Below, piece after piece: positions 41,453 to 49,274 of a stretch of 64,000 bases of DNA. The notes below the pieces were generated by a model. The model saw nothing but the letters and a program-made list of their open reading frames with translations. It searched no databases and had not been told where the DNA came from. Position numbers and translations under genes: made by a program. How positions within the stretch are numbered: the stretch's first letter is position 1; the number at the start of each line of letters is the position of its first letter. Origin of the DNA: Streptomyces endocoffeicus (GTDB taxonomy: Bacteria > Actinomycetota > Actinomycetes > Streptomycetales > Streptomycetaceae); contig NZ_JAERRG010000002.1 in the NCBI RefSeq assembly GCF_016741935.1, positions 124,001-188,000 on the forward strand. Reading direction: 5' to 3'.

Positions 41453-42081
41453 CGGGCCGCCTCCAGCAGCTTCTCCAGGGTGACGAGCGCACGGCTCGCG
41501 GTCGACTTCACGGTGCCTCGGGAGACCCCCAGCGCCTCGGCTATCTGGGCCTCTGTCAGCTCCGACCAGTAGCGCAGCACCAGCACCTCGCGCTGGCGCG
41601 GGGTGAGTTCCGAGAGCGCGTCGAGCACCTGCCGGTGCTCCTCGGCGAGCAGCAGCGGCTCGTCCACGGGCGCCCCCGGCCCCTGGTACGGCGGGGTGTA
41701 CGCGCGTGCCGTACGCCGTCGGCGCAGCACCGAACGGGCGGCGTTGACCACGGCGGTGTGCAGATAGGCGTGGGCGTCCTGGAGGCTGTCCAGCTTTGAG
41801 CCGTGGCGGCGGCAGACGGCGGCGAAGGCGTCCTGGACGACATCCTCGGCGGTGTGCAGGTCGTCCACCAGGAAGACCGCCAGCCGGATCATGTCCAGCC
41901 GCCGGGCCCGATACAGATCGTCCAGCGTGGGGCCGGGCTCCCCGTCGCCCCGGCCGCCCACCGGCCGCAGCGCCCGCAGCCGCCGCCCGGCGCGCGGTGT
42001 CTCCACCGGCGGTGTCGAGGCGGTCGTCCGGGCACGGCGGAGCAGCCGGGCCCACCAGGGCAGGACAAGAGTGAGCTGCAT
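41449..42081 (-). CDS. ECF RNA polymerase sigma factor (SigE/SACE-type)
   Basis: A 210-residue sigma-70 family protein with region 2 (LVDDLHTAEDVVQDAFAAVC) and region 4 (LTPRQREVLVLRYWSELTEA, LGVSRGTVKSTASRALVTLE). Region 3 is absent, as in ECF factors. The N-terminal 50 residues are basic and unusual. It is co-translated with the membrane protein downstream and lies 69 bp after the Pro/Thr-rich membrane protein gene, so an envelope signal is plausible. Confidence 0.9.
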   Translation of the reverse strand: MQLTLVLPWWARLLRRARTTASTPPVETPRAGRRLRALRPVGGRGDGEPGPTLDDLYRARRLDMIRLAVFLVDDLHTAEDVVQDAFAAVCRRHGSKLDSLQDAHAYLHTAVVNAARSVLRRRRTARAYTPPYQGPGAPVDEPLLLAEEHRQVLDALSELTPRQREVLVLRYWSELTEAQIAEALGVSRGTVKSTASRALVTLEKLLEAAR

Positions 42082-42150
42082 CGTCCTCGTTCACCTCATC
42101 GGTGCGGCGGGACCGGCTCCGGATCCGGCCCCGCCCCACCCGTGGTCGGG

Positions 42151-42579
42151 CTAGCGGCTGGCCTTGGTGGGCGCGGGCTTGGTGGGCTCGGGCACGCTGG
42201 TGGGCGAGAGAGTGGGCGCGGGCTTGGTGGGCTCGGGCACGCTGGTGGGCGGCAGCGTGGGCTCGGGCTTGCTGGTCGGAGGCTTGGTGGGCTCGGGCCT
42301 GCTGGTGGGGGGCTTGGTGGGCTCCGGCCTGCTGGTCGGCGGCTTGGTCGGCTCGGGCTTGGTGGTCGGCGGCTTGGTCGGCTCCGGCTTGCTGGTGGGC
42401 GCCTTGGTCGGCTCCGGCTTCGAGGTCGCCGCCGGGACCGGCTTGGCCGGGCGGGAGTGGTCGGAGGTGGCCGCCTGGGCGGCGATGCCCCCGCCCACGA
42501 TCAGGGCGACTCCGGCGGCCGACCCCAGGATCCAGGGGCGCAGACGGCGGTTCGGCTTCTTGGCGCGGACGTGCTGCAT
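42151..42579 (-). CDS. Membrane-anchored Pro/Thr-repeat protein
   Basis: A 142-residue protein. After a basic N-terminus (MQHVRAKKPNRRLRPW), one hydrophobic segment (ILGSAAGVALIVGGGIAAQA) leads to an extracellular tail of about eight 10-residue repeats of the type [KR]PEPTKPPTS. The stiff, Lys-rich tail could span the cell wall. The DNA repeats every 30 bp. ATG 42579 has GGGAG 10 nt upstream; the open frame continues through an 8-bp tandem repeat upstream that was judged non-coding. It is on the same strand as the sigma operon. Confidence 0.72.
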   Translation of the reverse strand: MQHVRAKKPNRRLRPWILGSAAGVALIVGGGIAAQAATSDHSRPAKPVPAATSKPEPTKAPTSKPEPTKPPTTKPEPTKPPTSRPEPTKPPTSRPEPTKPPTSKPEPTLPPTSVPEPTKPAPTLSPTSVPEPTKPAPTKASR

Positions 42580-42632
42580 ACGGAACGACTCCCGAAAGGA
42601 TTGAGCGAACGCTGATGGGCGAGGCGTGCGCC

Positions 42633-42696
42633 GAGGATCCGAGGATCCGAGGATCCGAGGACCCGAGGACCCGAGGACCCGAGGACCCGAGGACCC
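42633..42696. repeat. 8-bp tandem repeat (GAGGATCC/GAGGACCC)
   Basis: Eight uninterrupted units: three GAGGATCC then five GAGGACCC, followed by degenerate copies to about 42713. It sits 54 bp upstream of the Pro/Thr-repeat protein start, in the likely promoter or leader. Such runs change copy number easily. Confidence 0.9.
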
Positions 42697-42891
42697 GAGG
42701 ACCACGAGGACCCGTTCCGGAACCCGCCTTCAACCCACCAGACGTGCGGCCCTACCCGAGGTTGTCGCGGACCGGAAAAATCTTTCGCCGATCGCCGTGC
42801 AACCGTTCCGCCCCTTGGCGGGTCGTACCTGGCATCGGGCTTCCTGGGGGGATCCGGGGGGGATTCGAGAGGAAGCCCTGGGAGGGGAAAA

Positions 42892-42922
42892 CGAGGGGCC
42901 CGGACCACGGCCGGGCCCCTCG
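42892..42922 (-). terminator. Terminator of the ribose operon
   Basis: A perfect 12-bp stem CGAGGGGCCCGG/CCGGGCCCCTCG with a 7-nt loop, followed on the minus strand by TTTTCCCC. It lies 44 bp past the rbsD stop. Confidence 0.85.
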
Positions 42923-42965
42923 AAATATCACACCGCGCCCCGGGGGCGCCCGCGCGCCGTACGCC

Positions 42966-43361
42966 TCAGAACGGCACTCCGCACCGCAGCAGTACGTTCG
43001 CGTACGGCCGCGCCTCGCCGGTGCGCACCACCAGCCGCGCCCCCGCCGTCAGCGTCTTCAGCTCCTCGTGCGGGACCAGAGCCAGCGCGGGAGCCGGGAA
43101 GAGGCGGTCGAGCAGGGTGGTCGCCCCGGGGTTGTGGTCGCGCACCTCCCGCGCCGCCGTGGCCCCTTCGACCACCAGCTCGTCCAGCAGCCCGGTGAGC
43201 ACCCGCTCGAAGGACGGCACCCCGGCCGTGAAGGCGAGGTCCACCACGAACGGCCCGTCCGGTATCGGCAGGCCCGCGTCGCACACCATCACCGTGTCGG
43301 TGTGGCCCAACAGGGCGATGCCCGCGCTCAGATGGCGGTTGAGGATCCCGGACCGCTTCAC
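42966..43361 (-). CDS. rbsD: D-ribose pyranase
   Basis: A 131-residue RbsD/FucU-family protein (SGILNRHLSAGIALLGHTDT, VCDAGLPIPDGPFVVDLAFT at the N-terminus, and ARPYANVLLRCGVPF at the end). The His in LNRHL is the family's catalytic residue. It converts beta-pyranose to beta-furanose ribose for the kinase. The GTG start overlaps the ribokinase stop (GTGA). Last gene of the operon. Confidence 0.93.
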   Translation of the reverse strand: MKRSGILNRHLSAGIALLGHTDTVMVCDAGLPIPDGPFVVDLAFTAGVPSFERVLTGLLDELVVEGATAAREVRDHNPGATTLLDRLFPAPALALVPHEELKTLTAGARLVVRTGEARPYANVLLRCGVPF

Positions 43362-44284
43362 GGGGCCGCCACCTCCTCGGCGCTCGGGAAGGACGCCTGC
43401 GCCCCTGCCCGGGTCACCGCGGCCGCGCCCACGCGCACCGCGAACCGCACCGCCGTCACCAGGTCGTCGTCGGTGCCGAGGCGCCAGGCGAGCGCGCCGG
43501 TGAAGGCGTCCCCGGCGCCCGTGGTGTCCACGGCCGTCACCGCGGGACTGGGCACGAGCACCGTACGGTCGCCGTCGGCGACCAGCGCGCCCTCGCCGCC
43601 CAGGGTCACCACGACCGAGCGCGGACCGCGCGAGAGCAGGGCGTCGGCCCACTCCTCGGGGTCGTCGGAGGAGCCCGCCTGGTCGTCGCTGAGCAGGAAC
43701 CGCGCCTCGTGCTCGTTGACCACCAGCGGATCACAGGCGGCCAGCACATCGGTGGGCAGCGGCGCGGCCGGCGAGGGGTTGAGCACCACCCGCGGCCCGG
43801 GGCGGCCGCCGAAGCCCGCGGCCGCCGTGCGGACCACCTCGGCGACCGACTCCAGGGGGATCTCCAACTGCACCGAGACCACCCGCGCCGCGGCCAGCAG
43901 GCTCGCCGCGGCGCGGACGTCGCCGGGGGTCAGCCGGGCGTTGGCCCCCTGGGAGACCACGATGCTGTTGTCGCCCGAGGGGTCCACCGTGATCAGCGCG
44001 ACCCCGGTGGGCGCGCCGCCGACGAGCACGCCGCCCGTGTCGACCCCGGCCGTCCGCTGCGAGTCCAGCAGCAGCCGGCCGTAGTCGTCGTCGCCGACCC
44101 GGGCCAGCAGGGCCGTCCGGGCCCCCAGCCGGGCGGCGGCGACGGCCTGGTTGGCGCCCTTGCCGCCCGGGTGGACCACCAGGTCGGACCCGAGGACCGT
44201 CTCACCGGCCCCGGGGCGGCGGTCGACTCCGATCACCAGATCGGCGTTGGCCGACCCCACGACCAGCAGGTCGTAGTCGTGCAT
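43358..44284 (-). CDS. rbsK: Ribokinase
   Basis: A 308-residue PfkB-family kinase. The N-terminal signature is HPGGKGANQAVAAARLGA, and the C-terminal signature with the catalytic Asp is AVDTTGAGDAFTGALAWRLG. It phosphorylates ribose to ribose 5-phosphate. AAAGGA precedes the ATG. It lies 73 bp after the transporter fusion gene and overlaps rbsD. Confidence 0.95.
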   Translation of the reverse strand: MHDYDLLVVGSANADLVIGVDRRPGAGETVLGSDLVVHPGGKGANQAVAAARLGARTALLARVGDDDYGRLLLDSQRTAGVDTGGVLVGGAPTGVALITVDPSGDNSIVVSQGANARLTPGDVRAAASLLAAARVVSVQLEIPLESVAEVVRTAAAGFGGRPGPRVVLNPSPAAPLPTDVLAACDPLVVNEHEARFLLSDDQAGSSDDPEEWADALLSRGPRSVVVTLGGEGALVADGDRTVLVPSPAVTAVDTTGAGDAFTGALAWRLGTDDDLVTAVRFAVRVGAAAVTRAGAQASFPSAEEVAAP

Positions 44285-44302
44285 CCGCGCGTCCTTTCGT
44301 TT

Positions 44303-44383
44303 GTCACTTCGCAGTGACCACCTTCACCCGTCACTTCGCGGCGACGACCTTCACCCGTCACTTCGCGGCGACGACCTTCACCG
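44303..44383. repeat. 27-bp tandem triplication across the rbsCB stop
   Basis: Copies start at 44303, 44330 and 44357; the last two are nearly identical and the first has drifted. Each carries the codons for VKVVAAK plus the stop, so two spare gene ends follow the real one. Confidence 0.85.
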
Positions 44384-46307
44384 GCACCTTCACCGTGCCG
44401 TCGATCTTCTGCCCCTTGGCGGCCCTGACGGCGTTCTCCACCACCATCCGGCCCAACTCCTTCGGCTGCTGGGCGACGGTCGCGGCGAGGGTGCCGTTCT
44501 CGACGGCCTTCAGCCCGTCCGGGGTGCCGTCGAAGCCGACGACCGCGACGGACTTGCCCGCCTTGGACCCGAGCGCCTTGACCGCGCCGAGCGCCATCTC
44601 GTCGTTCTCGGCGAAGATCCCGTCGATGCCCGGGTGGCCCTGGAGCAGATTGGTGGTCACATCCAGTCCCTTGGCCCGGTCGAAGTCGGCGGTCTGCTTG
44701 CCGACGACCTTGATGTCCGGGTACGCCTTGAGGCCCTCCGCGAAGCCCTTACCGCGCTCACGCGAGGCCGAGGTGCCGGGGGTGCCCTGCAGCACGAGGA
44801 TCGTGCCCTTCTTTCCGAGCCGCTCGGCGAGCGTCTTCGCGGCCAGCTTGCCGCCCGTGATGTTGTCGGAGGCCACCAGGGTCGCGATCTTCGCCTTGTT
44901 GACGCCGCGGTCGGCGGCGAGCACCGGGATGCCCGCCTTGTCGGCGGCCCGGACGGACGGGCCCGCGGCATCGGAGTCGACCGGGTTGATGATGATCGAC
45001 TTCATGTTCTGGCTGGTGAAGTTCTGGATCTGATTGGCCTGCTGGGAGGCGTCGTTCTGGGCGTCGGTGACCGTAAGGCTGATCCCGGCGCGCTTGGCCT
45101 CCTCCTGGGCGCCCGCCTTCAGCTGTACGAAGAAGGGGTTGTTGAGGGTGGAGACCGACAGACCGACCTTGGTGTCCGCGCCCCCGGAGGAGCCGGAGCG
45201 CCACATGGAGGCGCCGAAGGCGATGGCGGCGACGACCACGGCGGCCAGCGCGAACTTGCCAGCGTTGACGGCCTTCTTACGGCCGCCACCGGACGGTCCG
45301 CCCGCCGCGGCCCCGGGCGCGCCCGGTCCGGCCCCGGCGCGCCGGCGCACCGTGTCCATCAGCACCGCGAGCGCGATGACGACACCGATGACGACCTGCT
45401 GCCAGAAGGCGGACACCTCCAGCAGGTTGAGCCCGTTGCGCAGCACCGCGAGGATCAGCGCGCCGATGAGCGTGCCGGACGCCTTACCGACGCCACCGGA
45501 CAGGCTGGCGCCGCCGATGACCACCGCGGCGATCGCGTCGAGCTCGTAGCCGACCGCCGCCTGGGGCTGCGCGGAGGACAGCCGGGAGGCGAGCACGATG
45601 CCCGCGACGGCCGCGAAACCGCCGGAGAGGGCGTAGATGACCAGCTTCTGGCGGGTCACCCGGATCCCGGAGAGCCGGGCCGCCTCCTCGTTGCCGCCGA
45701 TCGCGTACATCGCCCGGCCCGGGTACGTACGGCCCAGCACACCCGCGGTGATCAGGCCCATCACGACCATCACGATCACCGGGACGGGCAGCCAGCCGCC
45801 GAGGGTGTCCCCGAGGCCGGACACCGAGTCGGGGACGGCTATCGGGCTGCCCTGGGAGATCACCAGGGCCAGGCCGCGGCCGATCGACAGCATCGCGAGC
45901 GTGGCGATGAACGGCGGCAGCTTCCCGAAGGAGACCAGCGCCCCGCTGACCAGACCGCAGGCGACACCGGTGATGAGCGCCAGGAGCACCGCGAACCAGA
46001 CCGGCAGCCCCTGTGAGGTCGCGGACCAGGCGAGCACGGTGGCGGACAGCGCGGCCACCGAGCCGACCGACAGATCGATGCCCGCGGAGACGATGACGAA
46101 GGTGACGCCGAAGGCGAGAATCGCGGTGACCGCCGCCTGGACGCCGACGTTGAGGAGATTGTCGGTGGTGAGGAAGTCGCCGGACAGCAGCGCCATGGCG
46201 GCCACCAGCAGCACCAGGGCGCTCAGGGCGCCGTTGTCGAGCAGCACGCGGCGCAGCGCCGACGAGCTCCCGGGGTCCTTCGTGGCGTCAATCGTGTCAG
46301 TGGCCAC
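44358..46307 (-). CDS. rbsCB: Ribose ABC permease fused to its substrate-binding protein
   Basis: A 649-residue fusion. Residues 1-325 are a CUT2 permease (GVTFVIVSAGIDLSVGSVAA, GGNEEAARLSGI, GGASLSGGVGKASGTLIGA) with about eight to ten membrane segments. A Gly/Ala/Pro linker (about 330-350) and one more hydrophobic segment (KFALAAVVVAAIAFGASMW) lead to a periplasmic-binding domain of the RbsB type (VGLSVSTLNNPFFVQLKAGA, LQGTPGTSASRERGKGF, VVGFDGTPDGLKAVENG). The extra helix would place the binding domain outside, tethered to its own permease, so no lipoprotein is needed. The GTG start overlaps rbsA by 11 bp. Such fusions occur in other actinomycetes. Confidence 0.93.
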   Translation of the reverse strand: MATDTIDATKDPGSSSALRRVLLDNGALSALVLLVAAMALLSGDFLTTDNLLNVGVQAAVTAILAFGVTFVIVSAGIDLSVGSVAALSATVLAWSATSQGLPVWFAVLLALITGVACGLVSGALVSFGKLPPFIATLAMLSIGRGLALVISQGSPIAVPDSVSGLGDTLGGWLPVPVIVMVVMGLITAGVLGRTYPGRAMYAIGGNEEAARLSGIRVTRQKLVIYALSGGFAAVAGIVLASRLSSAQPQAAVGYELDAIAAVVIGGASLSGGVGKASGTLIGALILAVLRNGLNLLEVSAFWQQVVIGVVIALAVLMDTVRRRAGAGPGAPGAAAGGPSGGGRKKAVNAGKFALAAVVVAAIAFGASMWRSGSSGGADTKVGLSVSTLNNPFFVQLKAGAQEEAKRAGISLTVTDAQNDASQQANQIQNFTSQNMKSIIINPVDSDAAGPSVRAADKAGIPVLAADRGVNKAKIATLVASDNITGGKLAAKTLAERLGKKGTILVLQGTPGTSASRERGKGFAEGLKAYPDIKVVGKQTADFDRAKGLDVTTNLLQGHPGIDGIFAENDEMALGAVKALGSKAGKSVAVVGFDGTPDGLKAVENGTLAATVAQQPKELGRMVVENAVRAAKGQKIDGTVKVPVKVVAAK

Positions 46308-48075
46308 GGGAGCCCTCCTTTTCCTTGCCGCCGACCCCTTCGTCGGCGTCCTTGACGTCCTTCACTGCCAGGGCCATCACGGCGTCCTGGGTCGCTTCCC
46401 GCGCGGTCAGTTCGCCCGCGATCCGGCCCTGGGCCATGACCAGGACCCGGTCGCTCATCCCCAGCACCTCGGGCAGATCGCTGGAGATCATCAGCACGGC
46501 GTGGCCGGACGCGGTGAGTTCGTTGATGAGCTGGTAGATCTCGACCTTGGCGCCCACGTCGATGCCGCGGGTCGGCTCGTCGAGGATCAGCACCTTGCTG
46601 TCGGCGAGCAGCCACTTGCCGATGACGACCTTCTGCTGATTGCCGCCGGAGAGGGTGCGCACCCGCTGGTCGAGACCGGCCATCCGGACGGCCAGCCGCT
46701 CGGCGACACCGGCCGCCGAGCGCCGCTGGGCGGCCCGGTCGACCAGCCCGGCGCGGGTGGCGGCGCGCAGCGTGACCAGGCCCAGGTTCTCCTGCACGGA
46801 GCCGTCCAGGACCAGGCCCTGACCCTTACGGTCCTCGGGGACGAGGCCGATCCCGGCCCGCATGGCGGCCACCACGTCATGGCCGGGCAGCGGGCGGCCG
46901 AGCACCTCGACGGAGCCGGAGTCGTACGGGTCGGCGCCGAACAGCGCCCGGACGACCTCCGTACGGCCCGCGCCGACCAGTCCGGCCAGGCCCACCACCT
47001 CCCCGGCCCGCACCTCGAAGCCGATGTCCCGGAAGCTGCCGTTCCGGGTGAGCCCCCGGACCTGCAGCAGCGGCTCACCGGCGTCCCCGCGCTCACGCGG
47101 GTACTGCTGCTCGATGGAGCGGCCCACCATCAGCCGCACCAGCTCGTCCTGGTCGGTGCTCGCCGGGACCTGGGTGACGCTGCGGCCGTCGCGCAGCACG
47201 GTGACCCGGTCGCCCAGGGCGGCGATCTCCTCCAGGTGGTGGGTGATGAAGACGACGCCCACACCGTCCGCGCGCAGGGTGCGCACGATCCGGAAGAGCT
47301 TGTCGACCTCCTCGGTGGTGAGCACGGCGGTCGGCTCGTCCATGATCAGGACGCGGGCCTCCAGGCTCAGCGCCTTGGCGATCTCCACCATCTGCAGCCG
47401 GGCGATGCCGAGGTCGCGGACGCGGGTCCGGGGCGAGACGTCCACCCCCACACGGGCCAGCAGCTCGGCGGCCCGCGCGTCCATGGCCTTGCGGTCGATC
47501 ATGCCGAAGCGGCGCGGCTGACGGCCCAGGAAGATGTTCTCGGCCACGGTGAGGTCCGGGACGAGGTTGAACTCCTGGTAGATGGTGGCGATCCCGAGCC
47601 GCTCGGCGTCCTGCGCGCTGTTGATCCGCACCGGCTCGCCGTCGACCAGGATCCGCCCGCCGTCGGGGCGGTGGGCGCCGGAGACCATCTTGATCAGCGT
47701 GGACTTGCCCGCGCCGTTCTCGCCCAGGAGGACATGCACTTCGCCCCGGCGCAGATCGAAGTCCACCCCGTCCAGCGCGATCACCCCGGGGAAGGTCTTA
47801 CGGACCCCCTCCATGCGCAGCAACTCCGCTCCGCCGCCGCCCGTGCCCACGGCCTCGGCGTCCGCGCGCTCGGCCGCCGTGCCCGCTCCCGGGGCCGTTC
47901 CCGGGGCCGTTCCCGTGCCCGCTCCCGGGGCCGCGGCGCCCGGAGTCGAGGCGCTGCCGGGGGAGGGCGTGGACGTGCGGGACTGGGCGTCCGAGGGCGT
48001 GGGGCCCGGGTTCGACGCCGCCGACGCGGCGGCGTCGGCGGCACCGGGAGAGGACGGCTCGTGCTCGGCACTCAT
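46297..48075 (-). CDS. rbsA: Ribose ABC transporter ATP-binding protein
   Basis: A 592-residue double ATPase. The first NBD has Walker A LLGENGAGKSTLIKMVSG, signature LGIARLQMVEIAKALS and Walker B VLIMDEPTAVLT. The second has the degenerate Walker A usual in this family (GLAGLVGAGRTEVVRALFG), signature RTLSGGNQQKVVIGKWLL and DEPTRGIDVGAK. The first 80 residues are an unusual low-complexity Ala/Gly/Pro/Thr/Ser region with APGTAPGAGT repeats; the family normally starts near LLRMEGVRKTFPG. The ATG overlaps the rbsR stop (ATGA). Confidence 0.94.
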   Translation of the reverse strand: MSAEHEPSSPGAADAAASAASNPGPTPSDAQSRTSTPSPGSASTPGAAAPGAGTGTAPGTAPGAGTAAERADAEAVGTGGGGAELLRMEGVRKTFPGVIALDGVDFDLRRGEVHVLLGENGAGKSTLIKMVSGAHRPDGGRILVDGEPVRINSAQDAERLGIATIYQEFNLVPDLTVAENIFLGRQPRRFGMIDRKAMDARAAELLARVGVDVSPRTRVRDLGIARLQMVEIAKALSLEARVLIMDEPTAVLTTEEVDKLFRIVRTLRADGVGVVFITHHLEEIAALGDRVTVLRDGRSVTQVPASTDQDELVRLMVGRSIEQQYPRERGDAGEPLLQVRGLTRNGSFRDIGFEVRAGEVVGLAGLVGAGRTEVVRALFGADPYDSGSVEVLGRPLPGHDVVAAMRAGIGLVPEDRKGQGLVLDGSVQENLGLVTLRAATRAGLVDRAAQRRSAAGVAERLAVRMAGLDQRVRTLSGGNQQKVVIGKWLLADSKVLILDEPTRGIDVGAKVEIYQLINELTASGHAVLMISSDLPEVLGMSDRVLVMAQGRIAGELTAREATQDAVMALAVKDVKDADEGVGGKEKEGSRGH

Positions 48076-49088
48076 GGCTTGCTCCCTTCGGGCTCGCCGC
48101 ACGAGCGGCGGGTGATCAGACGGGCGGACAGGGTCACCGACTCGGCGGGCCGCCCCTCGACGAGATCGATCAGCGCCGTCACGGCGGCTCGGCCGAGCGC
48201 CCCGGTCGGCTGGGCGATGGCGGTGATCGGCGGATCGGTGTGGACGAACCAGGGGATGTCGTCGAACGCGGCGAGCGCCACGTCGTCCGGCACCCGCAGG
48301 CCCCGCGCGCGGATCTCGTCCATCGCGCCGAGCGCCATCAGGTTGTCTGCGGCGAAGATCGCGTCCGGGGGGTGCGGCAGATCGAGGAAGCGGGCGGTCA
48401 CCCGGCGGCCGCTGTCCGCCTGGAAGTCGCCCTGGCCGATGTGGTCCTCGCGCAGCTCCAGGCCGAACTCGCGCAGCGCGGAGCGGAAGGCGTCCACCCG
48501 CTCGCGGCCGGTCGTGGTGGCCGCGGGGCCCGCGATGATCGCGACCCGGCGGTGGCCAAGGGCGCACAGATGGGCCACCAGGGCGCGGATGGCTGCCCGC
48601 CCGTCGGTGCGGATCACCGGCACCCGGTCCAGGCCCTCGCCCTCGATCCAGCGGTCGACGAAGACCATCGGGGTGCCGGCGCGGGCGGCGGCCTGCATCA
48701 TCGGGGAGCCGCCGTCGGTGGGGCTGACCAGCAGTCCGTCTATGCGGCGGTCCATGAGGGTACGCACATGGTGGTCCTGGAGGTCGGGCCGCTCGTCGGC
48801 GTTGCCGATGACCACGCTGTAGTCCAGCTCGCGGGCGGCGTCCTCGACCGAACGGGCCAGCTCGGTGAAGAAGGGATTCAGCACATCGCTGATGACCAGG
48901 CCCAGGGTCCGGGTCTGATCGGTGCGCAGTGAGCGGGCCACCGCGTTGGGGCGATAACCGAGGTCGGCGACCGCGGCGAGCACCCGTTCGCGGGTGTCCG
49001 CGCGGACGGAGGGGTGGTCATTGAGCACCCGTGAGACCGTCGCCACGGAGACCCCGGCACACCGCGCCACATCCTTGATGGCCGGCAT
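48072..49088 (-). CDS. rbsR: LacI-family repressor of the ribose operon
   Basis: A 338-residue LacI protein: HTH AIKDVARCAGVSVATVSRVL at the N-terminus, hinge NAVARSLRTDQTRTLG, and a ribose-binding-protein-like effector domain with FAADNLMALGAMDEIRARGL and VALAAFDDIPWF. It heads the operon it presumably controls, with two operator copies directly upstream. AAGGAGGTG lies 4-5 nt before the ATG. The same frame remains open far upstream, opposite the helicase gene, but that is antisense and not coding. Effector probably ribose. Confidence 0.92.
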   Translation of the reverse strand: MPAIKDVARCAGVSVATVSRVLNDHPSVRADTRERVLAAVADLGYRPNAVARSLRTDQTRTLGLVISDVLNPFFTELARSVEDAARELDYSVVIGNADERPDLQDHHVRTLMDRRIDGLLVSPTDGGSPMMQAAARAGTPMVFVDRWIEGEGLDRVPVIRTDGRAAIRALVAHLCALGHRRVAIIAGPAATTTGRERVDAFRSALREFGLELREDHIGQGDFQADSGRRVTARFLDLPHPPDAIFAADNLMALGAMDEIRARGLRVPDDVALAAFDDIPWFVHTDPPITAIAQPTGALGRAAVTALIDLVEGRPAESVTLSARLITRRSCGEPEGSKP

Positions 49089-49102
49089 CGTCCACCTCCT
49101 TG

Positions 49103-49138
49103 TGGAATCGATTACATGCGATTGGAATCGATTACATG
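49103..49138. promoter_or_regulatory. Tandem operator upstream of rbsR
   Basis: TGGAATCGATTACATG occurs twice without mismatch (49103-49118 and 49123-49138), 20 bp apart. Each has the near-palindromic core GTAATCGATTCC of LacI-type sites. The pair ends 15 bp upstream of the rbsR start, overlapping its promoter and leader. Confidence 0.8.
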
Positions 49139-49274
49139 GAAGGAGGCAAGGGTTCGGCCCCCGGTGAAACCGGATCGTGATATTCCGCCACCGGACACCC
49201 ACCCGCGTTCCTGCCCCACGGGCGTTGTCCACAGGCCCGAACCGCCTGTCGGCTCCCGGCGGTACGGTCGGGGC

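Larger units (their letters stand above)
42580..42965. other. 386-bp spacer between the sigma cluster and the ribose operon
   Basis: No gene seen. It contains the 8-bp tandem repeat at 42633-42696 and the rbs terminator hairpin at 42892-42922; the part between carries the presumed promoter of the Pro/Thr-repeat gene. Confidence 0.65.

Noticed and set aside
42580..42705. Upstream extension of the Pro/Thr-repeat protein (SSGPRVLG repeats)
   Set aside because: The extra residues are only the translation of an 8-bp DNA array; the ATG at 42579 has a ribosome-binding site directly before the basic N-terminus and membrane helix.
45637..48822. A 1061-codon plus-strand frame opposite the ribose operon
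   Set aside because: Antisense shadow of rbsCB, rbsA and rbsR; no ribosome-binding site or recognisable domain.
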